34,103 nucleotides of DNA from an uncultured Cytophagales bacterium (GTDB taxonomy: Bacteria > Bacteroidota > Bacteroidia > Cytophagales > 172606-1): assembly GCA_902805615.1 (NCBI GenBank), contig CADCTQ010000379.1, positions 1 to 34,103 of the forward strand, written 5' to 3'. The translations under genes were made by a program, and so were the position numbers. Shown here in pieces: positions 26,187-33,099 of the stretch. Below the pieces are notes generated by a model. That model did no database searches, was not told where the DNA came from, and saw only the letters and a program-made list of their open reading frames with translations. Within the stretch, counting starts at the first letter, position 1, and the number at the start of each line of letters is the position of its first letter.

Positions 26187-27155
26187 TCACAGAAAAAATA
26201 CTTTGTACTTCCAGGCCCCGTACAGCCGCCAGCAGACGCAGGCAACCGGGATCACCGCCGAAGTAACGATCATTTCGAGCACGTGGCCCGCCTGCCGCGA
26301 CGTGCCGGCGAGCCGCGCCGCCGCAAACCGGGCCGTGAGCAGCAGCCAGCCGGCCAGGGCCGCCCACGCCAGCACCGGCACGCCAACGACCAGCCCGGCC
26401 ACCCCCAGCAGCAGGCACAGCACGGTGCGGTAGTAGTCCCAACGCGGTCCCGGCTGGACCTTCTGCCGGTACAGCTCCGGGTGCTTCCGGTAGAGCAGGG
26501 CGTTGAACAGGCTCTTTTTCTGCTCCCGGATGCTCACGCCCCAGGGGGCCGCCCGGACCGGGTGCACCACCTCGGCGTCTGCCTTGTACCCAATGGGAAT
26601 GCCCGCCCGGATCAGCTTGAACTCCAGGTCGCTGTCTTCGCGCCAGGCCATCGAAAACCGTTCGTCGAAGCCCCCGATCCGCTGGAGGGCGGCGCGGGTG
26701 CAAAGGCAGTTGGCCGTCACGAAGTCGGCCGTCTGGAGTCCCGTCACGCTTTTTTCGTAGTCGGTGGGCGGCGTGGGCACCGGCACCCGCACCCGTCCCG
26801 AAAAGGCCGCTTCGGTTTCCCCCCGGTACGCTTCCCAGAAACCCCGCAGCCAGCCCGGGTCCGGCAGGCAGTCGTCGTCGGTAAAGGCCACCAGGGGGCC
26901 GGCGGCGCGTTGCCACCCCAGGTTCCGGGCGGCGGCCGGCCCCCGCTTGCAGGACAGGTGGTGGTACCGCACGGCCGGGTGCCCTCCCGGCGCTTCCCGC
27001 ACCACCGCCTCCGTGGCCGCGTCGTAGCCGTCGCTTACCACGACCACCTCGTATCCGGCCGGGTCGAAGTGCTGCGCCGCCAGCGCCGCCAGGCACTGGC
27101 GCAGCAGGGCCGGCCGCCGGTAGGTCGGGATCACCACCGAAATCTTAACCGGCAT
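26187..27155 (-). CDS. Family 2 glycosyltransferase with C-terminal membrane helices
   Basis: A 322-residue enzyme. The GT2 core starts ISVVIPTYRRPALLRQCLAA, with a nucleotide-binding SDG at 41-43, RGPAAARNLGWQRA at 71-84 and the metal site FTDDDCLPDPGWL (D93-D95). WREDSDLEFKLI supplies the ED catalytic motif. The last 70 residues hold two to three hydrophobic helices (about 240-275 and 298-318) that anchor it to the inner membrane. The start codon lies inside the end of the carbamoyltransferase gene (11-bp overlap), so translation is probably coupled and both act on the same glycan or lipid-linked product. The nucleotide sugar cannot be assigned. Confidence 0.92.
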   Translation of the reverse strand: MPVKISVVIPTYRRPALLRQCLAALAAQHFDPAGYEVVVVSDGYDAATEAVVREAPGGHPAVRYHHLSCKRGPAAARNLGWQRAAGPLVAFTDDDCLPDPGWLRGFWEAYRGETEAAFSGRVRVPVPTPPTDYEKSVTGLQTADFVTANCLCTRAALQRIGGFDERFSMAWREDSDLEFKLIRAGIPIGYKADAEVVHPVRAAPWGVSIREQKKSLFNALLYRKHPELYRQKVQPGPRWDYYRTVLCLLLGVAGLVVGVPVLAWAALAGWLLLTARFAAARLAGTSRQAGHVLEMIVTSAVIPVACVCWRLYGAWKYKVFFL

Positions 27156-28872
27156 GGGCTTTCCGGATCAGGTACGAGCCAATGACCAGGGCGTCGAACG
27201 GCGACGACCAGAAGCACTCCACGGCGTCGCGGGGCGTGCACACGATGGGTTTGCCCAAGGTGTTGAAGGAAGTGTTGACCAGCACCGGCACGCCGGTCTT
27301 CGCCTTGAACGCCTTCAGCAGGGCGTGGTAGCGGGGGTGCTGCCCGGCGTTCACCGTCTGGATGCGGGCCGTGCCGTCCACGTGCCGCACGGCGGGAATG
27401 CGGTCGGCCTTGTCGGGCTGCACGTCGTACACGAACAGCATGAAGGGCGAACGGGTGGCGCCCACGAACCACTCCGGGGCGTCTTCTTCGAGCACCACCG
27501 GGGCCACCGGCCGGAAGTCTTCGCGGTCCTTCACCTCGTTGAGCCGCGCCTGCATGTCGGCGTGGATGGGCGAGGCCAGGATGGAGCGGCTGCCCAGGGC
27601 CCGGGGACCAAACTCCATGCGCCCCTGGAACCAGCCGATGATCTGGTCTTCGGCCAGCAGGGCGGCGGCTTCCCCGGCCACGTCGGCCATTTTCCGGTAG
27701 GGCACTTTGGCCCATTTCAAAAACTGCTCGATCTCCTCGTCGGAATACTCGGGGCCCCAGTAGGCGTGCGGCATCTGGTAGTGCTTGGCGCCACTTGGCT
27801 GCTCCTGCAAGTCAATCCAGAGGGCGGCGCCCAGGGCCGTACCGGCATCCCCGGCGGCGGGCTGCACCCAGATGTTTTTGAACGGACCCCGGTCGCGGAG
27901 GCGGGCATTGAGCACGCAGTTGAGGGCCACGCCGCCGGCCAGGCACAGGTTTTCGTCGCGGGTCTGCCCGTGCAGCCAGCCGGCCAGTTCGAGGGTCGTT
28001 TCTTCGAGCACTTTTTGCAGCGAATGGGCGATGTTGAAGTGGTGGCCGGTGAACGGATCGTTCTTGCGCCGCGGGGGGCCGAAGCGTTCCGCCAGCCGTT
28101 CGTCCGTAATGGTGTACTGCCCGTTGGCCCCCACGCGGATCATCTCCCGGAAGTCGCGCACGAACGCCGGCTTGCCGTACGAGGCCAGGGCCATCACCTT
28201 GTACTCGTCGGAGGAGTGCAGGAAGCCCAGGTAGGTTGTGACCCGTTCGTAGAGCAGGCCCAGCGAATGCGGCAGGTCTACCTGGCCGATGCGGGTCAGC
28301 TCCCGGCCCCGCCCGGCGTTGTAGGTGGTGGTGGCGGTTTCGCCCCGCCCGTCGAGGGTCATCACGGCCGCCCGGTCGAAGGGGGAAGGGTAGTAGGCGC
28401 TGGCCGCGTGCGACACGTGGTGGTCCACGAAGTGCCACCCCATCCGGTCGCGGGAGGTGCCCCCGAAACGCGGTTGCAGGTGGTGCGGGTAGCCGTCGAG
28501 CAGGTGGTTCCTCGCCCGCACCATCGAGGCGAGGAACAAAGGGTCCCAGGGGGAGGCGAAGCCGGGCGCCGCGCCGCCCAGGCCGGGTTCGAGGGGAATG
28601 GGAATGGTGGCCTTCCCCCGGTGCTCGCCCAGCAGCAGGTAAGGGTCAAACGCGTAGGCCGCGTGGTCTACGTCATTGAGGTGGATGCCGGCCACTTTGA
28701 GGCAGTAGTCAATGGCGTGGTAGGGGAGTTCGTACGTCGAAAAAGGCACGGGCCGCTTGCCGTGCTTGATCCCGGTAAACCGTTCCTCTTCCGCCGCGGC
28801 CAGCAGTCGCCCGTCTTTGACCAGGCAGGCGGAAGAGTCGTGAAAGGCGGCATTGATGCCAAGCGTGTACAT
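27145..28872 (-). CDS. NodU/CmcH-family carbamoyltransferase
   Basis: A 575-residue cytoplasmic enzyme that moves the carbamoyl group of carbamoyl phosphate, through carbamoyl-AMP, to a hydroxyl on a sugar or antibiotic. The N-terminal Kae1-like domain begins LGINAAFHDSSACLVKDGRL and has the metal-binding HHVSHAASAYYPSPF motif. CLAGGVALNCVLNARL and the YrdC-like C-terminal domain follow, with GRMEFGPRALGSRSILASP and VLVNTSFNTLGKPIVCTP. All main family motifs are intact and the length is usual. It is the first gene of a two-gene unit with the GT2 enzyme. The acceptor is probably a surface glycan or lipid-linked sugar, as with Nod factors, but secondary metabolites are also possible. No promoter was recognised upstream. 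Confidence 0.95.
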   Translation of the reverse strand: MYTLGINAAFHDSSACLVKDGRLLAAAEEERFTGIKHGKRPVPFSTYELPYHAIDYCLKVAGIHLNDVDHAAYAFDPYLLLGEHRGKATIPIPLEPGLGGAAPGFASPWDPLFLASMVRARNHLLDGYPHHLQPRFGGTSRDRMGWHFVDHHVSHAASAYYPSPFDRAAVMTLDGRGETATTTYNAGRGRELTRIGQVDLPHSLGLLYERVTTYLGFLHSSDEYKVMALASYGKPAFVRDFREMIRVGANGQYTITDERLAERFGPPRRKNDPFTGHHFNIAHSLQKVLEETTLELAGWLHGQTRDENLCLAGGVALNCVLNARLRDRGPFKNIWVQPAAGDAGTALGAALWIDLQEQPSGAKHYQMPHAYWGPEYSDEEIEQFLKWAKVPYRKMADVAGEAAALLAEDQIIGWFQGRMEFGPRALGSRSILASPIHADMQARLNEVKDREDFRPVAPVVLEEDAPEWFVGATRSPFMLFVYDVQPDKADRIPAVRHVDGTARIQTVNAGQHPRYHALLKAFKAKTGVPVLVNTSFNTLGKPIVCTPRDAVECFWSSPFDALVIGSYLIRKAHAG

Positions 28873-29188
28873 GATCGGTGGGCGTTAAGCAGTAAGTTCC
28901 CTTTTACGCGCATCCCGTCTCCTTTCGTTGAATTCCGGCAGCAGTTTCTCAGGCCTTAGTGAAGACCGGGGCGTGGTCACCCCCTCGAAATGCACCGGGA
29001 TAAGCCGGGTAGACGTCTCCGTGCGGTTAACTTCCTTCGCCTTGATCAATATTTTCTGAACGGCTTGCTGCTGAACGACTCCGGGCAAGGCGGCAGGTGG
29101 TCCCGGTACCGTTCGGCGTACCCGCCGGCCACGCCGCCAAACCACCAGCGACGGCACGCAAAAATTCCGTTCGAAAAACCAAAAAAGA
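28873..29188. other. Divergent spacer, no gene recognised
   Basis: Between the carbamoyltransferase gene (minus) and the arsR-like promoter (plus). A minus-strand frame at 28885-29157 gives Arg/Pro-rich protein with no family features and is not called. No clear promoter for the carbamoyltransferase gene was found. Confidence 0.4.
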
Positions 29189-29220
29189 TTTGCGTAGCCA
29201 AATACCTACACGTATATTTG
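29189..29220 (+). promoter_or_regulatory. Bacteroidota-type promoter of the ArsR operon
   Basis: TTTG (29189-29192), 20-bp spacer, TATATTTG (29213-29220), an exact TAnnTTTG -7 box. Transcription would start near 29224-29227, giving a leader of about 12-15 bases before the ATG at 29239. The operator repeats overlap it. Confidence 0.8.
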
Positions 29221-29238
29221 TAGTCAAATAGCTACACG
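29194..29238. promoter_or_regulatory. Putative ArsR operator: two copies of GTAG-N8-CTAC
   Basis: TAGCCAAATACCTACACG (29195-29212) and TAGTCAAATAGCTACACG (29221-29238) are 18-bp direct repeats with two mismatches, 26 bp apart. Each contains GTAG-N8-CTAC inverted half-sites (29194-29209 and 29220-29235). One copy fills the promoter spacer and the other covers the start site up to the ATG, so a bound dimer at either would block transcription. Confidence 0.72.
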
Positions 29239-29568
29239 ATGAATTTAAGACGAGACGTTTTCCAGGCCATTGCCGACCCGACCAGAAGGGCCATCCTGGT
29301 GTTGGTTGCTTCGCAGTCCATGACGGCCGGTGCCATTGCCTCGAACTTCGACACCGCCCGGCCGACCGTTTCAAAGCACCTGCAAATCCTCACCGCGTGC
29401 GAATTGCTCAAACCTGAGCAAAACGGCCGGGAGATCTACTATCACTTAAATCCCCGGAAGATGAAAGAAATCGCGGACTTCATTGAGCCCTTCCGCAACA
29501 TGTGGGATGAGCGGTTCGACAAACTGGAAAGCATCATGAAAGCCTATCAGTCAAAAAAAACGGAGTAG
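29239..29568 (+). CDS. ArsR-family transcriptional regulator
   Basis: A 109-residue winged-helix repressor. It starts [20 protein letters not shown], a pattern of the ArsR subfamily that pairs with AHSA1 proteins. The HTH is [20 protein letters not shown] followed by [25 protein letters not shown]. The metal-binding ELCVCDL motif of arsenic sensors is absent, so it probably senses something else or controls by protein contact. It has a strong promoter and two operator-like repeats immediately upstream, implying autorepression of the four-gene operon. The next gene begins one base after its stop codon. Confidence 0.95.
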   Translation: MNLRRDVFQAIADPTRRAILVLVASQSMTAGAIASNFDTARPTVSKHLQILTACELLKPEQNGREIYYHLNPRKMKEIADFIEPFRNMWDERFDKLESIMKAYQSKKTE

Positions 29569-29569
29569 G

Positions 29570-30037
29570 ATGATACGAAAAACGAGAATAGACGCCCCGG
29601 ACGGCAAACAGGAATTGGTGATTACCCGGGAATTTGACCTGCCGCTGGAATTGCTTTTCAAGGCGTACGCAGAGCCCGACCTGGTGGAGCAATGGATGGG
29701 AACAAAAGTGTTGAAACTCGAAAATAAGGCGCACGGCAGTTGGCAGTTTCAAACGACCAATGCCCAGGGGACGGTGGTATTCGGGGCCAATGGGGTGATC
29801 CACGAGTTCGTGCCGGACCGGAAAATCACCCGGACGTTCCAAATGGAGAATACGCCTTTTCCCGTCCAGCTTGAGTTCCTGGAGTTTGAGCGGCTCACCG
29901 ACGACACCAGCAAGCTCACGATGCACATCGTATTCAAATCCGTCGCGTACCGGGACCAACTGCTGCAATTGCCCTTCGCGCAAGGCATCAACATGGCCCA
30001 TGACCAATTGCAAAAAATTGTAGGAAAATTAAACTAA
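29570..30037 (+). CDS. AHSA1/SRPBCC-domain protein
   Basis: A 155-residue protein of the START-like (SRPBCC) fold, related to the C-terminal domain of Hsp90 activator Aha1. ITREFDLPLELLFKAYAEPD and LVEQWMGTK form the typical first strand and helices; VIHEFVPDRKITRTFQME is the central sheet and the C-terminal helix is NMAHDQLQKIVGKLN. Such proteins bind hydrophobic ligands in a groove, but the ligand is unknown. It is separated from the ArsR gene by one base and from the DoxX-like gene by six, so all are in one operon. Confidence 0.93.
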   Translation: MIRKTRIDAPDGKQELVITREFDLPLELLFKAYAEPDLVEQWMGTKVLKLENKAHGSWQFQTTNAQGTVVFGANGVIHEFVPDRKITRTFQMENTPFPVQLEFLEFERLTDDTSKLTMHIVFKSVAYRDQLLQLPFAQGINMAHDQLQKIVGKLN

Positions 30038-30043
30038 CCCACC

Positions 30044-30427
30044 ATGGAAAAGCGAAACAAAATCATCTACTGGACGGCTACGCTGTGGCTCGCCCTGGGA
30101 ATGCTGTCGAGTGCCGTCGTACAGGTGAGCAAGATGCAGGAAGAGGTGGAGGGCATCACCCGTCTGGGCTACCCGGTGTATTTCCTGACCATCCTGGGGG
30201 TTTGGAAAATGCTGGGAATTGCCGTGTTGCTTGTTCCTAAACTTCCCCTGCTCAAAGAGTGGGCGTACGCCGGATTGTTCTTTGCCATGTCGGGGGCGGT
30301 GTTTTCGCACCTGGCAACGGGCAATGCCGCGGGTGAACTGTTTGGGCCGCTGTTGCTCCTGGTCCTGACGGTGGCATCGTGGTATTTCCGGCCGGCGGAT
30401 CGAAGAATCATTTCAGTTGGTCAGTAA
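30044..30427 (+). CDS. DoxX-like membrane protein
   Basis: A 127-residue inner-membrane protein with four predicted helices (IIYWTATLWLALGMLSSAVV, YFLTILGVWKMLGIAVLLVP, WAYAGLFFAMSGAVFSHLA, and ELFGPLLLLVLTVASWYF). The LGVWKMLGIAVLLVPKLPLLKEWAY stretch is the signature of the DoxX-like group common in Bacteroidota ArsR-AHSA1 operons. Its biochemical role is unsettled; relatives have been tied to quinone or redox membrane functions. Confidence 0.92.
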   Translation: MEKRNKIIYWTATLWLALGMLSSAVVQVSKMQEEVEGITRLGYPVYFLTILGVWKMLGIAVLLVPKLPLLKEWAYAGLFFAMSGAVFSHLATGNAAGELFGPLLLLVLTVASWYFRPADRRIISVGQ

Positions 30428-30453
30428 GCAGCACAACCAAAAACAGGAACACC

Positions 30454-31020
30454 ATGAACAACAACCCAAAAGAGTTGTCGCCCGAAGAACGGGAAGCACT
30501 GCTCGGCGCATTGGAAGCCCGTTTCGGGCAAAACATGAACCGCCACCAGGGCCTCCAATGGGCTCCCCTGCGGGCAAAGCTGGAAGCTGATCCCCGGAAA
30601 TTGTGGTCGCTGGGCGAAATGGAAAGAACCGGCGGCGAACCGGACGTGGTTGGCTATGACGAAAAGACGGGCGAATTCATTTTCTGTGATTGCGCGGCGG
30701 AAAGTCCCAAAGGCCGCCGAAGCGTTTGTTACGACCGGGCCGGGTGGGAATCCAGGAAAGAAAACCGGCCCGCAAACAACGCGATGGACGTGGCGGCGGC
30801 CATGGGCATCACGCTTTTGACGGAAGAAGCGTACCGGTCGCTGCAGCAGCTCGGAAAGTTCGATGCCAAAACATCGAGCTGGGTGCAAACGCCGGCCGAC
30901 ATCCGGGCACTCGGCGGCGCCCTCTTTTGTGACCGCCGCTACAACCACGTCTTCGTGTACCACAACGGCGCGGAGTCGTACTACGGCGTCCGGGGTTTCC
31001 GCGGCACGCTGCGGGTCTGA
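30454..31020 (+). CDS. DUF4256 family protein
   Basis: A 188-residue cytoplasmic protein matching DUF4256: LSPEEREALLGALEARFGQN, WAPLRAKLEADPRKLWSLGE, then MERTGGEPDVVGYDEKTGEF, CDCAAESPKGRRSVCYDRAG and MGITLLTEEAYRSLQQLGKF. Length and motifs look complete. The function is unknown. The start at 30454 (MNNNPKE) gives the standard family length; a longer frame from 30379 overlaps the DoxX-like gene. It is the last gene of the ArsR operon. Its TGA stop (31018-31020) is the first codon of a long inverted repeat, so that repeat probably supplies the 3' end of the transcript. Confidence 0.9.
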   Translation: MNNNPKELSPEEREALLGALEARFGQNMNRHQGLQWAPLRAKLEADPRKLWSLGEMERTGGEPDVVGYDEKTGEFIFCDCAAESPKGRRSVCYDRAGWESRKENRPANNAMDVAAAMGITLLTEEAYRSLQQLGKFDAKTSSWVQTPADIRALGGALFCDRRYNHVFVYHNGAESYYGVRGFRGTLRV

Positions 31021-31159
31021 TGGTACAGGGATGGTACACTGATCCTTTATGATGATTATGATTGGTTATGATCTTTTCTGCCCATTCCGCTGCAATTGAT
31101 TCCGCTTCCATTAAAATCAGTCCCCATCATAATCATCATAACCCATCCCTGTACCATCA
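31018..31159. repeat. TGATGGTACA inverted repeat, copy A, containing two stop codons
   Basis: The left arm (31018-31072) starts TGATGGTACAGGGATGG and holds TTATGATGATTATGAT and GGTTATGAT words. The right arm (31116-31159) is the complement, ending ATCCCTGTACCATCA. The first three bases are the TGA stop of the DUF4256 gene, and the last three are the TGA stop of the PAS kinase gene on the other strand. It therefore bridges two convergent genes exactly stop to stop. The related copy B is at 32940-33099. Confidence 0.9.
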
Positions 31160-32881
31160 GCGCTTGAAGTAGACGCGGAAAGTAGAACCTACGCCGACCT
31201 GGCTTTCCACCTCGATTTTGCCTTCCGCGTTCTCGACCATCTTTTTAACGATGTGCAGGCCGATGCCCGTGCCGGGAACGTGGGTATGAAAGCGTTTGAA
31301 GAGGGTAAACATTTTTTCTCCCTGCTGGATGCTCACGCCCAGCCCGTTGTCCTGGACCGAGAGTACGTAATGGTCGCCCTGCGCCCGGGAAGTGACGCTG
31401 ATGCGCAACGGCCTTTCCGGGCAGCGGTACTTGATGGCATTGGAAAGGAGGTTGTAGCAAACGCTTTTTAAGTTCTTCCGGGAAAATTGCACCGATGCGT
31501 GATCCAGGTCCATCTCGATCTGCGCGGCGGCTTCCTGCCGCTCCTGCTCCAGGTCCTCAAGCACCTCCACCAGTACCGGGGCCAACTCGATGCCGGCTAC
31601 GTCTTCGGCGCTTTCTTTGCCGATGCGGGCTACGTCCGTCAAAGCTTCAATGGTAGACTTGAACCGGTGCACCTGGGCATTGAGCAACCCTAACAGTTCC
31701 TGCACCGGCTCGTTTTGCCCGGCCTCCGGCCCCATTTGCCTCCGGAGGGCCGTAAGCAAGCCTTCGATGTTGACGATGGGCGCTTTCAGGTCGTGGGAGG
31801 CCGTATAGACGAACGTATTGAGATCGTTGTTGATTTTCTGAAGCTGTCCATTGGCCGATTCCAGGTGCTGGTTGCTGGCGTCTACCTGCCGGGTCCGCTC
31901 ACGCACCCGGGCCTCCAGGGTGCTGTTAAGCCGCTCCAGGGCATTCTTGGCCGCATGGAGTTCCTCAATGACTGCCGTCATTTCCTCGTTGGTAGCGGCC
32001 AGTTCCTCGTTGGTGGCAGCCAGTTCTTCATTGAGTTGTTGTACCTGCTTGCGGGCCTCCACCAGGTCGGTGACCTCGATCACCACGTTGATGACCCCGC
32101 TGATGCGCCCCTGTCCGTCGTAGATCGGCTGGTAGACAAAGTTGTAGTAGGTGGTCACCAGTTGGCCGTTGCGCAGGAGTTGGGCCGGCGTTTCCTGGCC
32201 CCGGAAGGGTACCCCGGTGACGAATACCTCCCGGATCAGGCCGTCGAATCCCTGCCCTTGCAGTTCGGGCACCCCTTCCAGCAGCGGCCGGTCCAGTACC
32301 TGTTCGGGCCGGTGGCCCCACATCTGGCAGATCCTTTGGTTGGCCAGCGTGACGACCTGGTCGGGGCCCTGGAAAAAACAGATGCCGACCGGGGATTGCT
32401 CGAGCAGCGCCTTGAGTTTCTGGCGTTCGGCTTCTGCCTCGGACCGGGCCTCTTTTTCGCGGGCCTGGCTTTCACGCAGCGCCACTTCCACGGCCGTGCG
32501 GGGCTGTTGAGCCGTATCGTCGAAACTGACCACCAGCAACCCGCCGCTGGGTTTGGCTGCCAGGTAGAAATAATTGTCCAGGCCGTCGTAGGAGTAGTTG
32601 ATGTCGTAGCGGCCCGCCTTGCCCGACAGGAAGGTGTCGCGGTAAAAGGCAAAAATACCCGTCTCGCGGGCGTGGGGGTAGAGCGTCAGAAACGTCTCCG
32701 GGGGGCACTGGGGCAACCCGAGCATCCGCTGGGCGGCCGGGTTGAGACGCACGTAAGCCAGGTCCGTGATGCCCGTGCCGTCTTCGGCGTAAACCGGCTC
32801 AAAAAAAATCACCCCGGTCAGTGAAATGTCCACCAGGTCTTCCAGGAGCTGGTCGGGGGTTGGGGAAAGCTTGGTCTTCAT
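31157..32881 (-). CDS. Soluble PAS-domain sensor histidine kinase
   Basis: A 574-residue cytoplasmic kinase with no membrane helix. Two PAS domains (about 15-125 and 155-272) are followed by a coiled coil with tandem repeats of ELAATNEELAATNEE (about 285-325). The HisKA helix carries H363 in YTASHDLKAPIVNIEGLL. The HATPase domain has NLLSNAIKYR (N481), the D511-NGLG motif and GTGIGLHIVKKMVENAEGK (G box). PAS domains suggest sensing of a small ligand, redox or light in the cytoplasm. No response regulator gene is adjacent, so it is an orphan here. Its TGA stop is within repeat copy A, and copy B lies upstream of its start. Confidence 0.94.
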   Translation of the reverse strand: MKTKLSPTPDQLLEDLVDISLTGVIFFEPVYAEDGTGITDLAYVRLNPAAQRMLGLPQCPPETFLTLYPHARETGIFAFYRDTFLSGKAGRYDINYSYDGLDNYFYLAAKPSGGLLVVSFDDTAQQPRTAVEVALRESQAREKEARSEAEAERQKLKALLEQSPVGICFFQGPDQVVTLANQRICQMWGHRPEQVLDRPLLEGVPELQGQGFDGLIREVFVTGVPFRGQETPAQLLRNGQLVTTYYNFVYQPIYDGQGRISGVINVVIEVTDLVEARKQVQQLNEELAATNEELAATNEEMTAVIEELHAAKNALERLNSTLEARVRERTRQVDASNQHLESANGQLQKINNDLNTFVYTASHDLKAPIVNIEGLLTALRRQMGPEAGQNEPVQELLGLLNAQVHRFKSTIEALTDVARIGKESAEDVAGIELAPVLVEVLEDLEQERQEAAAQIEMDLDHASVQFSRKNLKSVCYNLLSNAIKYRCPERPLRISVTSRAQGDHYVLSVQDNGLGVSIQQGEKMFTLFKRFHTHVPGTGIGLHIVKKMVENAEGKIEVESQVGVGSTFRVYFKR

Positions 32882-32939
32882 TCCGTTAGGCCATTAGGGC
32901 AGGGATTCCAGGATGGCTGGTGATAAAATTAGTGAAAGA

Positions 32940-33099
32940 ATGGTACACTGAATGGTACACTGATCGGTTATGATGGTTATGATTTGTTATGATAAAACTG
33001 GGCCGGAACCCATGCAGGAGGCCAGTCGTCAACCCTCACGCTCATTCCTTACTCAATCATAAAAAATCATAATCATCATAACCCATCAGTGTACCATCA
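32940..33099. repeat. TGATGGTACA inverted repeat, copy B, containing one stop codon
   Basis: The left arm (32940-32997) has two ATGGTACACTGA words and GGTTATGATGGTTATGAT. The right arm (33051-33099) is the complement, with TCATAATCATCATAACCCATC and GTGTACCATCA at the end. Its last three bases (33097-33099) are the TGA stop of the GGT-like gene, minus strand. The rest of the 215-bp gap holds the PAS kinase upstream region, without a recognised promoter. The centre is unrelated to that of copy A. Confidence 0.88.

Noticed and set aside
27154-28959. 601-codon plus-strand frame over the carbamoyltransferase gene
   Set aside because: Low-complexity Gly/Val/His product; the minus strand has all NodU/CmcH motifs.
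28885-29157. 90-codon minus-strand frame upstream of the carbamoyltransferase gene
   Set aside because: Arg/Pro-rich, no recognisable domain, and it overlaps the next start region; likely chance.
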